Shown here in pieces: positions 1-6,296 of a stretch of DNA of 9,738 nucleotides. Every line of letters begins with the position of its first letter. Position 1 is the stretch's first letter. The DNA lies in NCBI GenBank assembly GCA_947057405.1, contig CAMSEJ010000064.1, positions 1 to 9,738 on the forward strand, read 5' to 3'. The stretch comes from an uncultured Roseburia sp. Lineage in GTDB: Bacteria; Bacillota; Clostridia; Lachnospirales; Lachnospiraceae. The translations under genes and the position numbers were made by a program. Below the pieces are notes generated by a model. That model had not been told where the DNA came from and made no database searches. It worked only from the letters and a program-made list of their open reading frames with translations.

Positions 1-414
1 ATTTAAAATAACCCCGTCTTTGACCAGGCCGCAGTGGCCGTGTGAAGTGTATTCACACAGGCAGACGTCTGCTATCACAACCAGATTTTGATAACGCTCC
101 TCTGATTTTATCAGCCGGATTGCTTTTGGGATAATCCCGTCCGCATCGTATGCGCCGCTGCCCGTTTCGTCCTTATGCGCCGGAATCCCAAAGAGCAGCA
201 CGGCCGGAATGCGGGCGCCCGTCACGCGGTTTAATTCTTCCGGCAGGCGATCCAGGGAATACTGGCATATGCCGGGCATTGATTCCACCGGACGGCAGAT
301 ATTTTGCCCTTCGATGACAAAAACAGGATAAACCAGTTCCTCCGTGCGCACGTGATGCTCTCTCACCATACTGCGCACAGCAGGGCTTACCCGGAGCCTT
401 CTCATTCTTTCCAT
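1..414 (-). CDS. hemB: Porphobilinogen synthase (5-aminolevulinate dehydratase), N-terminal part
   Basis: HemB condenses two 5-aminolevulinate molecules to porphobilinogen, the first shared step of heme, siroheme and corrinoid synthesis in the cytoplasm. Only the first 138 residues are in the window; the family is usually about 320-330 residues, so roughly 60% lies beyond base 1. The N-terminus shows the family pattern: RMRRLRVSPAVR at 3-14, ELVYPVFVIEG at 26-36, and a zinc-site segment at 116-129 with Cys118, Cys120 and Cys128 (DVCLCEYTSHGHCG). That cysteine triad marks the zinc-dependent type. I chose the ATG at 414 because GGGAGG lies 8 bases upstream. An in-frame ATG at 405 forms an ATGA overlap with the stop of the preceding gene and is an alternative start. 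The two reading frames overlap by 13 bases, which implies co-transcription and probably translational coupling. Confidence 0.96.
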   Translation of the reverse strand, partial: MERMRRLRVSPAVRSMVREHHVRTEELVYPVFVIEGQNICRPVESMPGICQYSLDRLPEELNRVTGARIPAVLLFGIPAHKDETGSGAYDADGIIPKAIRLIKSEERYQNLVVIADVCLCEYTSHGHCGLVKDGVILN

Positions 415-1022
415 TCTGCTTTCCCTCCTATGATTTGGCTGATTTCTTCCTCTGTTAATACGCTTTCTTTTTCTAAACCCAGACGCAGAAGCGCCCGGTA
501 AACCGCCTTTTGTTCCCGTTTCGGGACAATCCTCTTTACCTCTTCCCGAAGGCCGCCAAGCTGCGAAGCCAGCCTGCCCACCAGTTCCGTTAAAACCGGG
601 CGCGTCCGTTCCTTTAAGTACTGCGAAACAGCCGGGCTTTGCCCGCCGCTGACAAATGCAGCCACAACCTCCCCTTCTTTTACGTATGCGGGAAAAATAA
701 AGCTGCAGTCTTCCATCTGATCCACCGCATTGACCGGAATGCGCTGTTTTTGGCACAGCAGGCTGATTCTGTGGTTGACGCCAGGATCGTCTGTGGCAGC
801 CACCACAAGCGCCTGCCCTGCTAAATCTTCCGGAACAAAATTCCGTTCCAAGCAGCAAATCCCTTCCGCTGCTTTTAACTCCGGGAGGATCGTATCCGCC
901 ACTACTGTAACTTTAGCCCCAAAGTCTTTTAATACCTTCACCTTATGGAGCGCAATCCGCCCCCCTCCGGCTACCAGGCAGCATACGCCGTTTAATTCCA
1001 TAAACAACGGAAAATAAGCCAT
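402..1022 (-). CDS. sirC: Precorrin-2 dehydrogenase / sirohydrochlorin ferrochelatase-type protein (SirC/Met8/CysG N-domain family)
   Basis: Predicted 206-residue cytoplasmic protein that oxidises precorrin-2 to sirohydrochlorin with NAD; some relatives also insert iron or cobalt. An N-terminal Rossmann fold is visible: VAGGGRIALHKV at 18-29 is the dinucleotide-binding glycine loop, followed by VVAATDD at 73-79. The catalytic-region motif NAVDQMEDCSFIFPA spans 98-112, with Asp101 matching the conserved aspartate of CysG and Met8p. SGGQSPAVSQYLKE at 125-138 is the family's second signature. The length fits stand-alone SirC-type proteins and there is no methyltransferase domain as in full CysG. 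The ATG at 1022 has AAGGAGG 5 bases upstream; a longer in-frame TTG reading from 1055 lies inside the terminator hairpin and is rejected. hemB overlaps its 3' end, so the pair supports corrinoid or siroheme synthesis. Whether it also chelates metal cannot be read from the sequence. Confidence 0.93.
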   Translation of the reverse strand: MAYFPLFMELNGVCCLVAGGGRIALHKVKVLKDFGAKVTVVADTILPELKAAEGICCLERNFVPEDLAGQALVVAATDDPGVNHRISLLCQKQRIPVNAVDQMEDCSFIFPAYVKEGEVVAAFVSGGQSPAVSQYLKERTRPVLTELVGRLASQLGGLREEVKRIVPKREQKAVYRALLRLGLEKESVLTEEEISQIIGGKAEWKE

Positions 1023-1027
1023 ACCTT

Positions 1028-1034
1028 CCTCCTT
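1028..1034 (-). promoter_or_regulatory. Ribosome binding site of the precorrin-2 dehydrogenase gene
   Basis: AAGGAGG on the minus strand, 5 bases before the ATG at 1022. It decides the start of this gene and lies only 2 bases downstream of the T-run of the preceding terminator, so terminator and translation start are almost fused. Confidence 0.85.
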
Positions 1035-1036
1035 GC

Positions 1037-1077
1037 AAAAAAGACACAGCCTCAAATTTCGGAAGCTGTGCCTTTTT
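1037..1077 (-). terminator. Rho-independent terminator after PFOR
   Basis: On the minus strand the arms AAAAAGGCACAGC (1077-1065) and GCTGTGTCTTTTT (1050-1038) pair over 13 positions, one of them a G-U wobble. The loop (1051-1064) can add a few more pairs, and the hairpin ends in six Ts. The wobble is a mismatch when read on the plus strand, so the structure is better formed on the transcript leaving PFOR. It begins 35 bases after the PFOR stop and ends only 14 bases before the next start codon. Confidence 0.85.
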
Positions 1078-1112
1078 CTATATCATGTTTCCTTCAGGTT
1101 AAAAGCCTTATC

Positions 1113-4100
1113 TTATTTGTAAAGCTCTACCAGCCGAAGCAGATGCTCGTATCTCTCGTTTGCAGCCTTCTCGGACTCTGCGAAGAGTTTCTCGGCGCGA
1201 TCCGGAAATGCCCTTGTCAGGCGGCTGTAACGTGTTTCGTTGTTTAAGAATTCCTGATAGGTTCCGTCGCCCGGTTTGGAGGTTAACGTGAACGGATTCT
1301 TACCTTCTGCCTTAAGCGCCGGGTTGAACGAGAAGAGGTTCCAGTAACCGGAAGCAACCGCTTTCTTCATTTCATCCTGGCAGTGGTTCATGCCGCCTTT
1401 TACGCCGTGCAGCTCGCATGGAGCGTAGCCGATGATTAAGGACGGGCCGTTGTAAGCTTCCGCTTCAGCGATTACTTTCACTGCCTGAGCCATATTTGCG
1501 CCCATCGCAATCTGCGCTACATATACATAACCATAGCTCATAGCGATTTCTGCAAGGCTCTTCTTGCCGATATCCTTACCGGAAGCTGCGAACTGGCAAA
1601 CCTCGCCGATGTTGGAAGCCTTGGAAGCCTGGCCGCCGGTATTGGAATACATCTCGGTATCGAATACCATAACGTTAACGTTCTCGCCTGCAGCAAGCAC
1701 ATGGTCTAATCCGCCGAAGCCGATATCATAAGCCCATCCGTCGCCGCCGAAGATCCAGATGGATTTCTTGGCAAGGTAATCTTTTTTCTCAAGGGCAGCC
1801 GCTGCATCCGGGCATCCTGCCTGCGCCGCTTTTTCAAGTTCTGCAGCCAGTGCGTCCGCTGCAGCCCCGTTGGCCCTTGTATCGTCCTTTGTTTCCATGA
1901 ATTTTGCAAATGCTGCTTTCAGTTCTTCGCCTGCTTTATCGGACGTTGCGCATTTCTCGGCGCTTGCGATTGCCTGCTCACGCAGTACTTTCTGGCCAAT
2001 CTGCATACCGAAGCCATGCTCTGCATTGTCCTCAAACAGGGAGTTTGCCCATGCCGGGCCTTTCTTCGAGTCTTTGTTTACCGTATACGGTGAGGTTGCT
2101 GCCGGGCCGCCCCAGATGGAAGAACATCCGGTTGCATTGGAAATGTACATATGCTCGCCAAACAGCTGTGTAATCAAACGTGCATAAGAGGTCTCGGCAC
2201 ATCCTGCGCAGGAGCCGGAGAACTCTAAGAGCGGCTGGTTGAACTGGGAGCCTTTTACGGTGTTGTCCGCAGGCATACCCGGCTTCTTGCCGACGTTTGC
2301 TACCAAGTAATCGAATACCGGCTGCTCGTCTGCCTGTGATTCCTGCGGAACCATGGAGATTGCGCCTACCGGACATACGGTGATACACTCGCCGCATCCC
2401 ATACAGTCAAGCGGGGATACGCTCATGGTATATTTGTACTCGCCTGCCTTCGGCTTCATATCAGCAAGTTTGATATTGGCCGGAGCGGCTTTTACTTCTT
2501 CTTCACTTAACATAAACGGACGGATGGTAGCATGGGAACATACGAATGCGCACTGGTTACACTGGATACATTTCTCAGCGTCCCAGGTCGGAACGGTTAC
2601 TGCCGTACCGCGTTTTTCGTATGCGGATGCGCCAAGCTCAAACTGTCCGTCCGGGTTCTCTGCAAATGCAGAAACCGGAAGGCTGTCGCCATCCATGATG
2701 GAAATCGGATCCAAAAGATCCTCTACCATCTTAACGGTCTTCGGAATACCTGTATACGGCTTCTTCGCCGGATCTGCCGCCGGGTTCTTCCAGGAAGCCG
2801 GAATTTCTACTTTATGTACTGCATCTACGCCGGCGTCGATTGCCTTGTAGTTCATCTCTACAATCGCGTCGCCTTTCTTGCCGTAGGATTTCTTTGCTGC
2901 TGCTTTCATAAAGTCAACTGCTTCTTCGATCGGCATAACGTTTGCCAGTTTGAAGAATGCAGACTGTAAAATCGTATTGGTACGTTTGCCCATACCGATT
3001 TCGATTGCTTTGTCAATGGCGTTGATGGTGTAAAGCTGGATGTTGTTGTCCGCAATGTATTTCTTCGCGTCTGCGTTTAAGTGGTGCTCCAACTCTTCGT
3101 CGGACCACTGGCAGTTGATCATAAATACGCCGCCCGGTTTTACGTCCTGTACCATCTTAAAGCCCTTGTTTACGTAAGCCGGGTTGTGGCATGCCACGAA
3201 GTCGGCCTGGTTGATGTAATACGGGCTTCTGATTGGCTTGTCGCCGAACCTTAAGTGGGAAATGGTAACGCCGCCTGTTTTCTTGGAGTCATACTGGAAG
3301 TATGCCTGGATATATTTGTCCGTATGATCGCCGATGATCTTGGTGGAGTTCTTGTTTGCGCCTACCGTACCGTCGCCGCCAAGTCCCCAGAACTTGCACT
3401 CTACGGTGCCTTCTGCAGCCGTAATCGGAGCCGGTTTTACTTCCGGTAAGCTTAAGTTGGTCACGTCGTCTACGATACCGATTGTAAAGCGCGGCTTCGG
3501 AGCGTCTTTTTCGAGCTCTTTGTATACTGCGAATACGCTGGAAGGCGGTGTGTCTTTCGAACCTAAACCGTAACGTCCTCCGGTTAAAATTACATCGTTT
3601 AATCCTGCTTCACGTAAGGTTGCGGCTACGTCTAAGAACAGCGGATCCCCAAGGGAGCCCGGCTCTTTTGTACGATCCAAAACAGCCACTTTCTTAGCCG
3701 TCTTCGGAAGCGCTTTTAAGAATGCATCCGCTACCCACGGACGGTATAAGCGAACCTTGATAAGGCCTACCTTCTCGCCCTTTGCAGTCATATAATCAAT
3801 TACTTCTTCCGCAACGTCGTTGATGGAACCCATCGCTACGATGACGCGGTCTGCATCTTCGGCGCCGTAGTAGTTGAACAGGCCGTAGTTGGTGCCGAGC
3901 TTTTCATTGACTTTTGCCATATATTTCTCAACGATAGCCGGAAGCGCGTCATATACCGGGTTGCAGGCTTCGCGGTGCTGGAAGAATACGTCGCCGTTCT
4001 CATGGGAACCGCGCATCGCCGGATGCTCCGGATTGAGCGCATGGTCGCGGAACGCTTTCACCGCGTCCATATTGCACATTTCTTTGAGATCTGCGTAATC

Positions 4101-4658
4101 CCACTCTTTGATCTTCTGAATCTCGTGAGAGGTACGGAAACCGTCAAAGAAGTTGATAAACGGAACCTTGCCCTCGATGGTCGCTAAGTGTGCAACCGGG
4201 CTTAAATCCATAACTTCCTGTGTGTTTGTCTCGCATAACATAGCAAAACCAGTCTGGCGACAGGCATATACGTCGCTGTGGTCGCCGAAGATATTCAAGG
4301 ACTGTGTCGCAACGGTACGTGCGGATACGTCAAATACGCACGGAAGCTGCTCGCCCGCAATCTTGTACATATTCGGAATCATCAGCAATAACCCCTGGGA
4401 TGCTGTAAAGGTAGTTGTCAAAGCGCCTGCTGCAAGGGAGCCGTGAACCGCGCCCGCTGCACCCGCTTCTGATTCCATTTCCACTACTTTCACCTGATTC
4501 CCGAAAATATTCTCCTGCCCTGCCGCAGACCACTGGTCTACCGTATCAGCCATTAGGCTGGAAGGCGTAATCGGGTAAATGGCAGCAACATCCGTAAAGG
4601 CATACGCAACATGTGCGGCAGCCGTGTTACCATCCATTGACTTTTTTGCTCTAGACAT
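1113..4658 (-). CDS. nifJ: Pyruvate:ferredoxin (flavodoxin) oxidoreductase, single-chain
   Basis: Cytoplasmic 1181-residue homodimer-type PFOR that decarboxylates pyruvate with CoA to acetyl-CoA and CO2 and reduces ferredoxin. Domains in order: substrate/TPP-binding domain I with YPITPSS at 28-34 (Thr31), Glu64 and Arg114; domain II around 260-400; the gamma-type domain, about 420-610; a two-cluster ferredoxin domain with Cys697/700/703/707 and Cys752/755/758/762; and the TPP domain with GSCAGCAETS (Cys817, Cys820), Cys845, GGDGWAYDIG at 971-980 and SNTGGQASK at 1005-1013. Cys1081 completes the set for the proximal cluster. Spacing of these residues closely matches the Desulfovibrio africanus enzyme, and no key residue is missing. 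The ATG at 4658 has AAGGAGG 7 bases upstream. It lies downstream of an H-cluster protein, consistent with pyruvate-to-H2 electron flow, but has its own likely promoter and a terminator after it, so it is probably mainly monocistronic. The symbols por, porA and pfo are also used. Confidence 0.98.
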   Translation of the reverse strand: MSRAKKSMDGNTAAAHVAYAFTDVAAIYPITPSSLMADTVDQWSAAGQENIFGNQVKVVEMESEAGAAGAVHGSLAAGALTTTFTASQGLLLMIPNMYKIAGEQLPCVFDVSARTVATQSLNIFGDHSDVYACRQTGFAMLCETNTQEVMDLSPVAHLATIEGKVPFINFFDGFRTSHEIQKIKEWDYADLKEMCNMDAVKAFRDHALNPEHPAMRGSHENGDVFFQHREACNPVYDALPAIVEKYMAKVNEKLGTNYGLFNYYGAEDADRVIVAMGSINDVAEEVIDYMTAKGEKVGLIKVRLYRPWVADAFLKALPKTAKKVAVLDRTKEPGSLGDPLFLDVAATLREAGLNDVILTGGRYGLGSKDTPPSSVFAVYKELEKDAPKPRFTIGIVDDVTNLSLPEVKPAPITAAEGTVECKFWGLGGDGTVGANKNSTKIIGDHTDKYIQAYFQYDSKKTGGVTISHLRFGDKPIRSPYYINQADFVACHNPAYVNKGFKMVQDVKPGGVFMINCQWSDEELEHHLNADAKKYIADNNIQLYTINAIDKAIEIGMGKRTNTILQSAFFKLANVMPIEEAVDFMKAAAKKSYGKKGDAIVEMNYKAIDAGVDAVHKVEIPASWKNPAADPAKKPYTGIPKTVKMVEDLLDPISIMDGDSLPVSAFAENPDGQFELGASAYEKRGTAVTVPTWDAEKCIQCNQCAFVCSHATIRPFMLSEEEVKAAPANIKLADMKPKAGEYKYTMSVSPLDCMGCGECITVCPVGAISMVPQESQADEQPVFDYLVANVGKKPGMPADNTVKGSQFNQPLLEFSGSCAGCAETSYARLITQLFGEHMYISNATGCSSIWGGPAATSPYTVNKDSKKGPAWANSLFEDNAEHGFGMQIGQKVLREQAIASAEKCATSDKAGEELKAAFAKFMETKDDTRANGAAADALAAELEKAAQAGCPDAAAALEKKDYLAKKSIWIFGGDGWAYDIGFGGLDHVLAAGENVNVMVFDTEMYSNTGGQASKASNIGEVCQFAASGKDIGKKSLAEIAMSYGYVYVAQIAMGANMAQAVKVIAEAEAYNGPSLIIGYAPCELHGVKGGMNHCQDEMKKAVASGYWNLFSFNPALKAEGKNPFTLTSKPGDGTYQEFLNNETRYSRLTRAFPDRAEKLFAESEKAANERYEHLLRLVELYK

Positions 4659-4665
4659 TTGATTT

Positions 4666-4672
4666 CCTCCTT
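4666..4672 (-). promoter_or_regulatory. Ribosome binding site of PFOR
   Basis: Full-length AAGGAGG on the minus strand, 7 bases before the ATG at 4658. A strong site, as expected for an abundant central enzyme. Confidence 0.9.
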
Positions 4673-4724
4673 AAAAGATTTTTACAGATATTTTTTGACA
4701 GGTTCTTTGACCGTCTTTAATATA

Positions 4725-4753
4725 AATATATAGAAATTCTGCCAAAAAATCAA
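4725..4753 (-). promoter_or_regulatory. Candidate promoter of PFOR
   Basis: Minus-strand TTGATT (4753-4748), a 17-base spacer, then TATATT (4730-4725), set in the most AT-rich stretch of the window. A start near 4718 would give a leader of about 60 bases. Just downstream on the plus strand TTTGAC occurs twice (4694-4699 and 4706-4711), 12 bases apart, possibly a repeated half-site for a regulator. An alternative -35, TTGACG at 4765-4760, has no -10 at the right distance. Confidence 0.6.
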
Positions 4754-4790
4754 TAGTTTCGTCAAATTTTTTGTGGATTTCTGTAACAGT

Positions 4791-4831
4791 TTGGCCTGCA
4801 ACTGCGCACTTGCTGCGCAGTTCGTAGCCAA
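4791..4831. repeat. Perfect inverted repeat with extended hairpin
   Basis: AACTGCGCA (4800-4808) and TGCGCAGTT (4814-4822) form a perfect 9-base inverted repeat around a 5-base loop. TTGGC (4791-4795) and GCCAA (4827-4831) extend it across a 4x4 internal loop. There is no T-run on either strand beside it, so it is not a simple terminator. It lies about 40 bases upstream of the candidate PFOR -35 box. Confidence 0.7.
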
Positions 4832-4836
4832 TATAG

Positions 4837-4903
4837 CAAAAACAGCAGGGAATCCGGCCCCTTTGCCGCAGGCAAACTTGAAATAGGCCGGATTCTGTAA
4901 CAG
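4837..4903 (-). terminator. Probable rho-independent terminator after the H-cluster protein gene
   Basis: On the minus strand AATCCGGCC (4894-4886) pairs perfectly with GGCCGGATT (4859-4851). The enclosed region holds a second hairpin, TTTGCC/GGCAAA with a 3-base loop (4876-4862). ACAG (4898-4895) can also pair with CTGT (4845-4842) across a 5-base bulge, so that the stem ends at the T-run 4842-4838. The bulge makes it less canonical than the other two terminators, and it shares bases with the repeat motif at 4890-4903. Confidence 0.55.
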
Positions 4904-4942
4904 GAAAGCCAAAAGGAGGAACTGTTACGGATTTCTGTGCGA

Positions 4943-6187
4943 TCAGCGGCTGTCCCCGCTTACAAAGCTGCGCGTCAGCAAATCCGAATGCTCCAGAAAA
5001 TCCATAATGTCCGTAAAGCCCAGCCTTTTAAGCAGTTCTTTTACATAAGGATTCTCAAGGGGCGTTTTATAAGCCGCTTCTTCCCCGTACCGGTTTACGA
5101 ATTCCTTTCCCTCTTCTTTCGGGATCAGAACCTTCGGCCCGCCCACGCAGCCCCCGCTGCACGCCATGCCTTCAAAGAAATTTCCGTCCGTTTCTCCGTT
5201 CTGTATTCTTTCAATCAGGTCTTTGCACGCCAAAACCCCGTCCGCCTGCTCGGCTTTCACTTTTACCTTTTTGCCGGGATTTAGCTGCTCTACGGTTGTC
5301 CGGACCGCTTCGCTGACGCCGGACATCCTGGCATAAATGCGCCCCGCCCTTGAGGAATGCTCCCGCTCGTCCGAAGAAAGCTTCTGAGGCTTTAAGTTCA
5401 TTGCGTCAAAAAATTTCTCCACCTCCTGAAAGGTCAGCACAAAATCCACCGCATCCGCAATATCCGGCTCCCTGGCTTCTTTCTTCTTTGCCATGCACGG
5501 CCCGATAAATACCGTAACGGCGTTTGGATGCAGCTGCTTGACCACCCTTCCGGCGGCAACCATCGGCGATACCGCCCCCGGCACATGGCCGACCAGATCC
5601 TGATAAATATCGCGGATCATCGCAATCCAGACCGGACAGCAGCAGCTGGTAAGCTGGAAATCCCCCTGTTCCACCACATGACGGTCAAATTCAAGCGCTT
5701 CCTTTAACGTAAGGATATCCGCAAACGCAGCCACCTCCACCATACCGGTAAAACCGATTTTCTTAAACGCTGCGCGCAATTGCCCCGCTCCCGCATCCTT
5801 GCCGTACTGCCCGGCAAACGCAGGGGCAATCAGCGCATACACTTCCCGGCTGCGGTCGCACAAGGCTTCCAAGACCGGATAAATTTCCCTGTTTTCGATC
5901 AGATGCCCCATCTTGCAGACGTCGACGCAGACCCCGCAGCCTGTACACTTCTGCGGGTCAATATAAATCCTGCCGTCTATCTTTTTTATCGCGTCAAAAA
6001 CGCAGCTTTTCCGGCAGCTTCCCTCTCCTTCACAGGTATCGCAGCTTCCGACCGGGATCACCGGGGCGTAATCCTTCGGGTGCAGCAGGCAGTCCATCGG
6101 ATAATTGTCGTATTGCTCCGAAAGGCTCCTGCCGTTTTTTAACTCCTGCTCCATGATTTCCTGATACAGTTCCTCAAATGTTTTCAT
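4943..6187 (-). CDS. [FeFe]-hydrogenase H-cluster domain protein with N-terminal 2[4Fe-4S] ferredoxin domain
   Basis: A soluble 414-residue iron-sulfur protein. An N-terminal helix-rich stretch (1-45) leads to a ferredoxin domain with Cys49/52/58/62, whose second gap is widened, and a regular Cys81/84/87/91. The H-cluster domain covers about 115-380 with all three signature loops: L1 TSCCCPVW (180-187), L2 GPCMAKKKEA (229-238) and L3 EGMACSGGCVGGP (339-351). By alignment with clostridial CpI the four H-cluster ligands are Cys184, Cys231, Cys343 and Cys347, and the proton-relay cysteine is Cys183. L1 has one cysteine more than TSCCPxW, and L2 has Gly where MPC has Met. These features point away from the well-studied group A enzymes; group B-like is my best guess, with group D or a sensory role possible. 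The maturases HydE/F/G are not in the window. The ATG at 6187 has only a modest purine-rich upstream site (AGGACAGG region). PFOR follows downstream and a hybrid kinase precedes it. Confidence 0.9.
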   Translation of the reverse strand: MKTFEELYQEIMEQELKNGRSLSEQYDNYPMDCLLHPKDYAPVIPVGSCDTCEGEGSCRKSCVFDAIKKIDGRIYIDPQKCTGCGVCVDVCKMGHLIENREIYPVLEALCDRSREVYALIAPAFAGQYGKDAGAGQLRAAFKKIGFTGMVEVAAFADILTLKEALEFDRHVVEQGDFQLTSCCCPVWIAMIRDIYQDLVGHVPGAVSPMVAAGRVVKQLHPNAVTVFIGPCMAKKKEAREPDIADAVDFVLTFQEVEKFFDAMNLKPQKLSSDEREHSSRAGRIYARMSGVSEAVRTTVEQLNPGKKVKVKAEQADGVLACKDLIERIQNGETDGNFFEGMACSGGCVGGPKVLIPKEEGKEFVNRYGEEAAYKTPLENPYVKELLKRLGFTDIMDFLEHSDLLTRSFVSGDSR

Positions 6188-6204
6188 CCTGTCCTACCTT
6201 TCCA

Positions 6205-6231
6205 AGCGCTGCGGCAAACCGTTGCAGCGCT
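6205..6231. promoter_or_regulatory. Palindrome in the leader of the H-cluster protein gene
   Basis: AGCGCTGC (6205-6212) and GCAGCGCT (6224-6231) form a perfect 8-base inverted repeat around 11 bases, starting 17 bases upstream of the ATG at 6187. No T-run follows it on either strand, so termination is unlikely. It could be an operator or a 5'-leader hairpin that controls this gene. Confidence 0.5.
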
Positions 6232-6259
6232 AATACATCATATGTAAAAGTATGGACAA
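6232..6259 (-). promoter_or_regulatory. Weak candidate promoter of the H-cluster protein gene
   Basis: Minus-strand TTGTCC (6259-6254), a 16-base spacer, then TGTATT (6237-6232), each 4 of 6 to consensus. Transcription would begin inside the palindrome 6205-6231, which is where a repressor site is often placed. The overlapping TATGAT (6242-6237) is a better -10 but has no -35 at a suitable distance. Read-through from the kinase gene is an alternative, since no terminator is evident in the 109-base gap. Confidence 0.25.
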
Positions 6260-6296
6260 CATTCCTGTTTTTTAAACGAACCCCTCCGAAAAACCC

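Larger units (their letters stand above)
4775..4937. repeat. Structured intergenic segment with three GGATTTCTGTAACAG-type motifs
   Basis: The plus strand carries GGATTTCTGTAACAG at 4775-4789, GGATTCTGTAACAG at 4890-4903, and a rearranged copy CTGTTACGGATTTCTG at 4922-4937, in which CTGTTAC is inverted relative to the others. The first two copies are direct repeats that bracket two hairpins (4791-4831 and 4851-4894). The core CTGTAACAG is itself a palindrome around its central base. The GTAACAG at 4897-4903 and CTGTTAC at 4922-4928 can pair over 7 bases. It could be a short interspersed palindromic element, a set of operator sites, or both. The 270 bases between the hydrogenase and PFOR genes hold this segment, the terminator and the PFOR promoter, and no convincing gene. 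Confidence 0.55.

Noticed and set aside
304..501. Plus-strand 65-codon frame over the hemB/sirC overlap
   Set aside because: It is antisense to two conserved genes, has no ribosome binding site and no recognisable domain.
1023..1055. Longer N-terminus for the precorrin-2 dehydrogenase gene, starting at TTG 1055
   Set aside because: The extra residues would be encoded by the terminator hairpin and the ribosome binding site itself. The ATG at 1022 has ideal spacing and matches the usual N-terminus of the family.
2353..2850. Plus-strand frame of 165 codons within PFOR
   Set aside because: Antisense to the two [4Fe-4S] motifs of PFOR, with composition and content that simply mirror that gene.
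4682..4912. Minus-strand 76-codon frame in the hydrogenase-PFOR gap
   Set aside because: It starts with TTG, has no ribosome binding site (upstream is a pyrimidine-rich TTCCTCCTTTT), and runs through the hairpins, the repeat motifs and the PFOR promoter. I treat it as a reading of the repeat segment, not as a gene.
4937..5284. Plus-strand 115-codon frame preceded by AAGGAGG at 4913-4919
   Set aside because: The Shine-Dalgarno-like sequence is about 17 bases from the GTG start, too far, and the frame is antisense to the conserved L3 region of the H-cluster protein. No protein family is recognisable.
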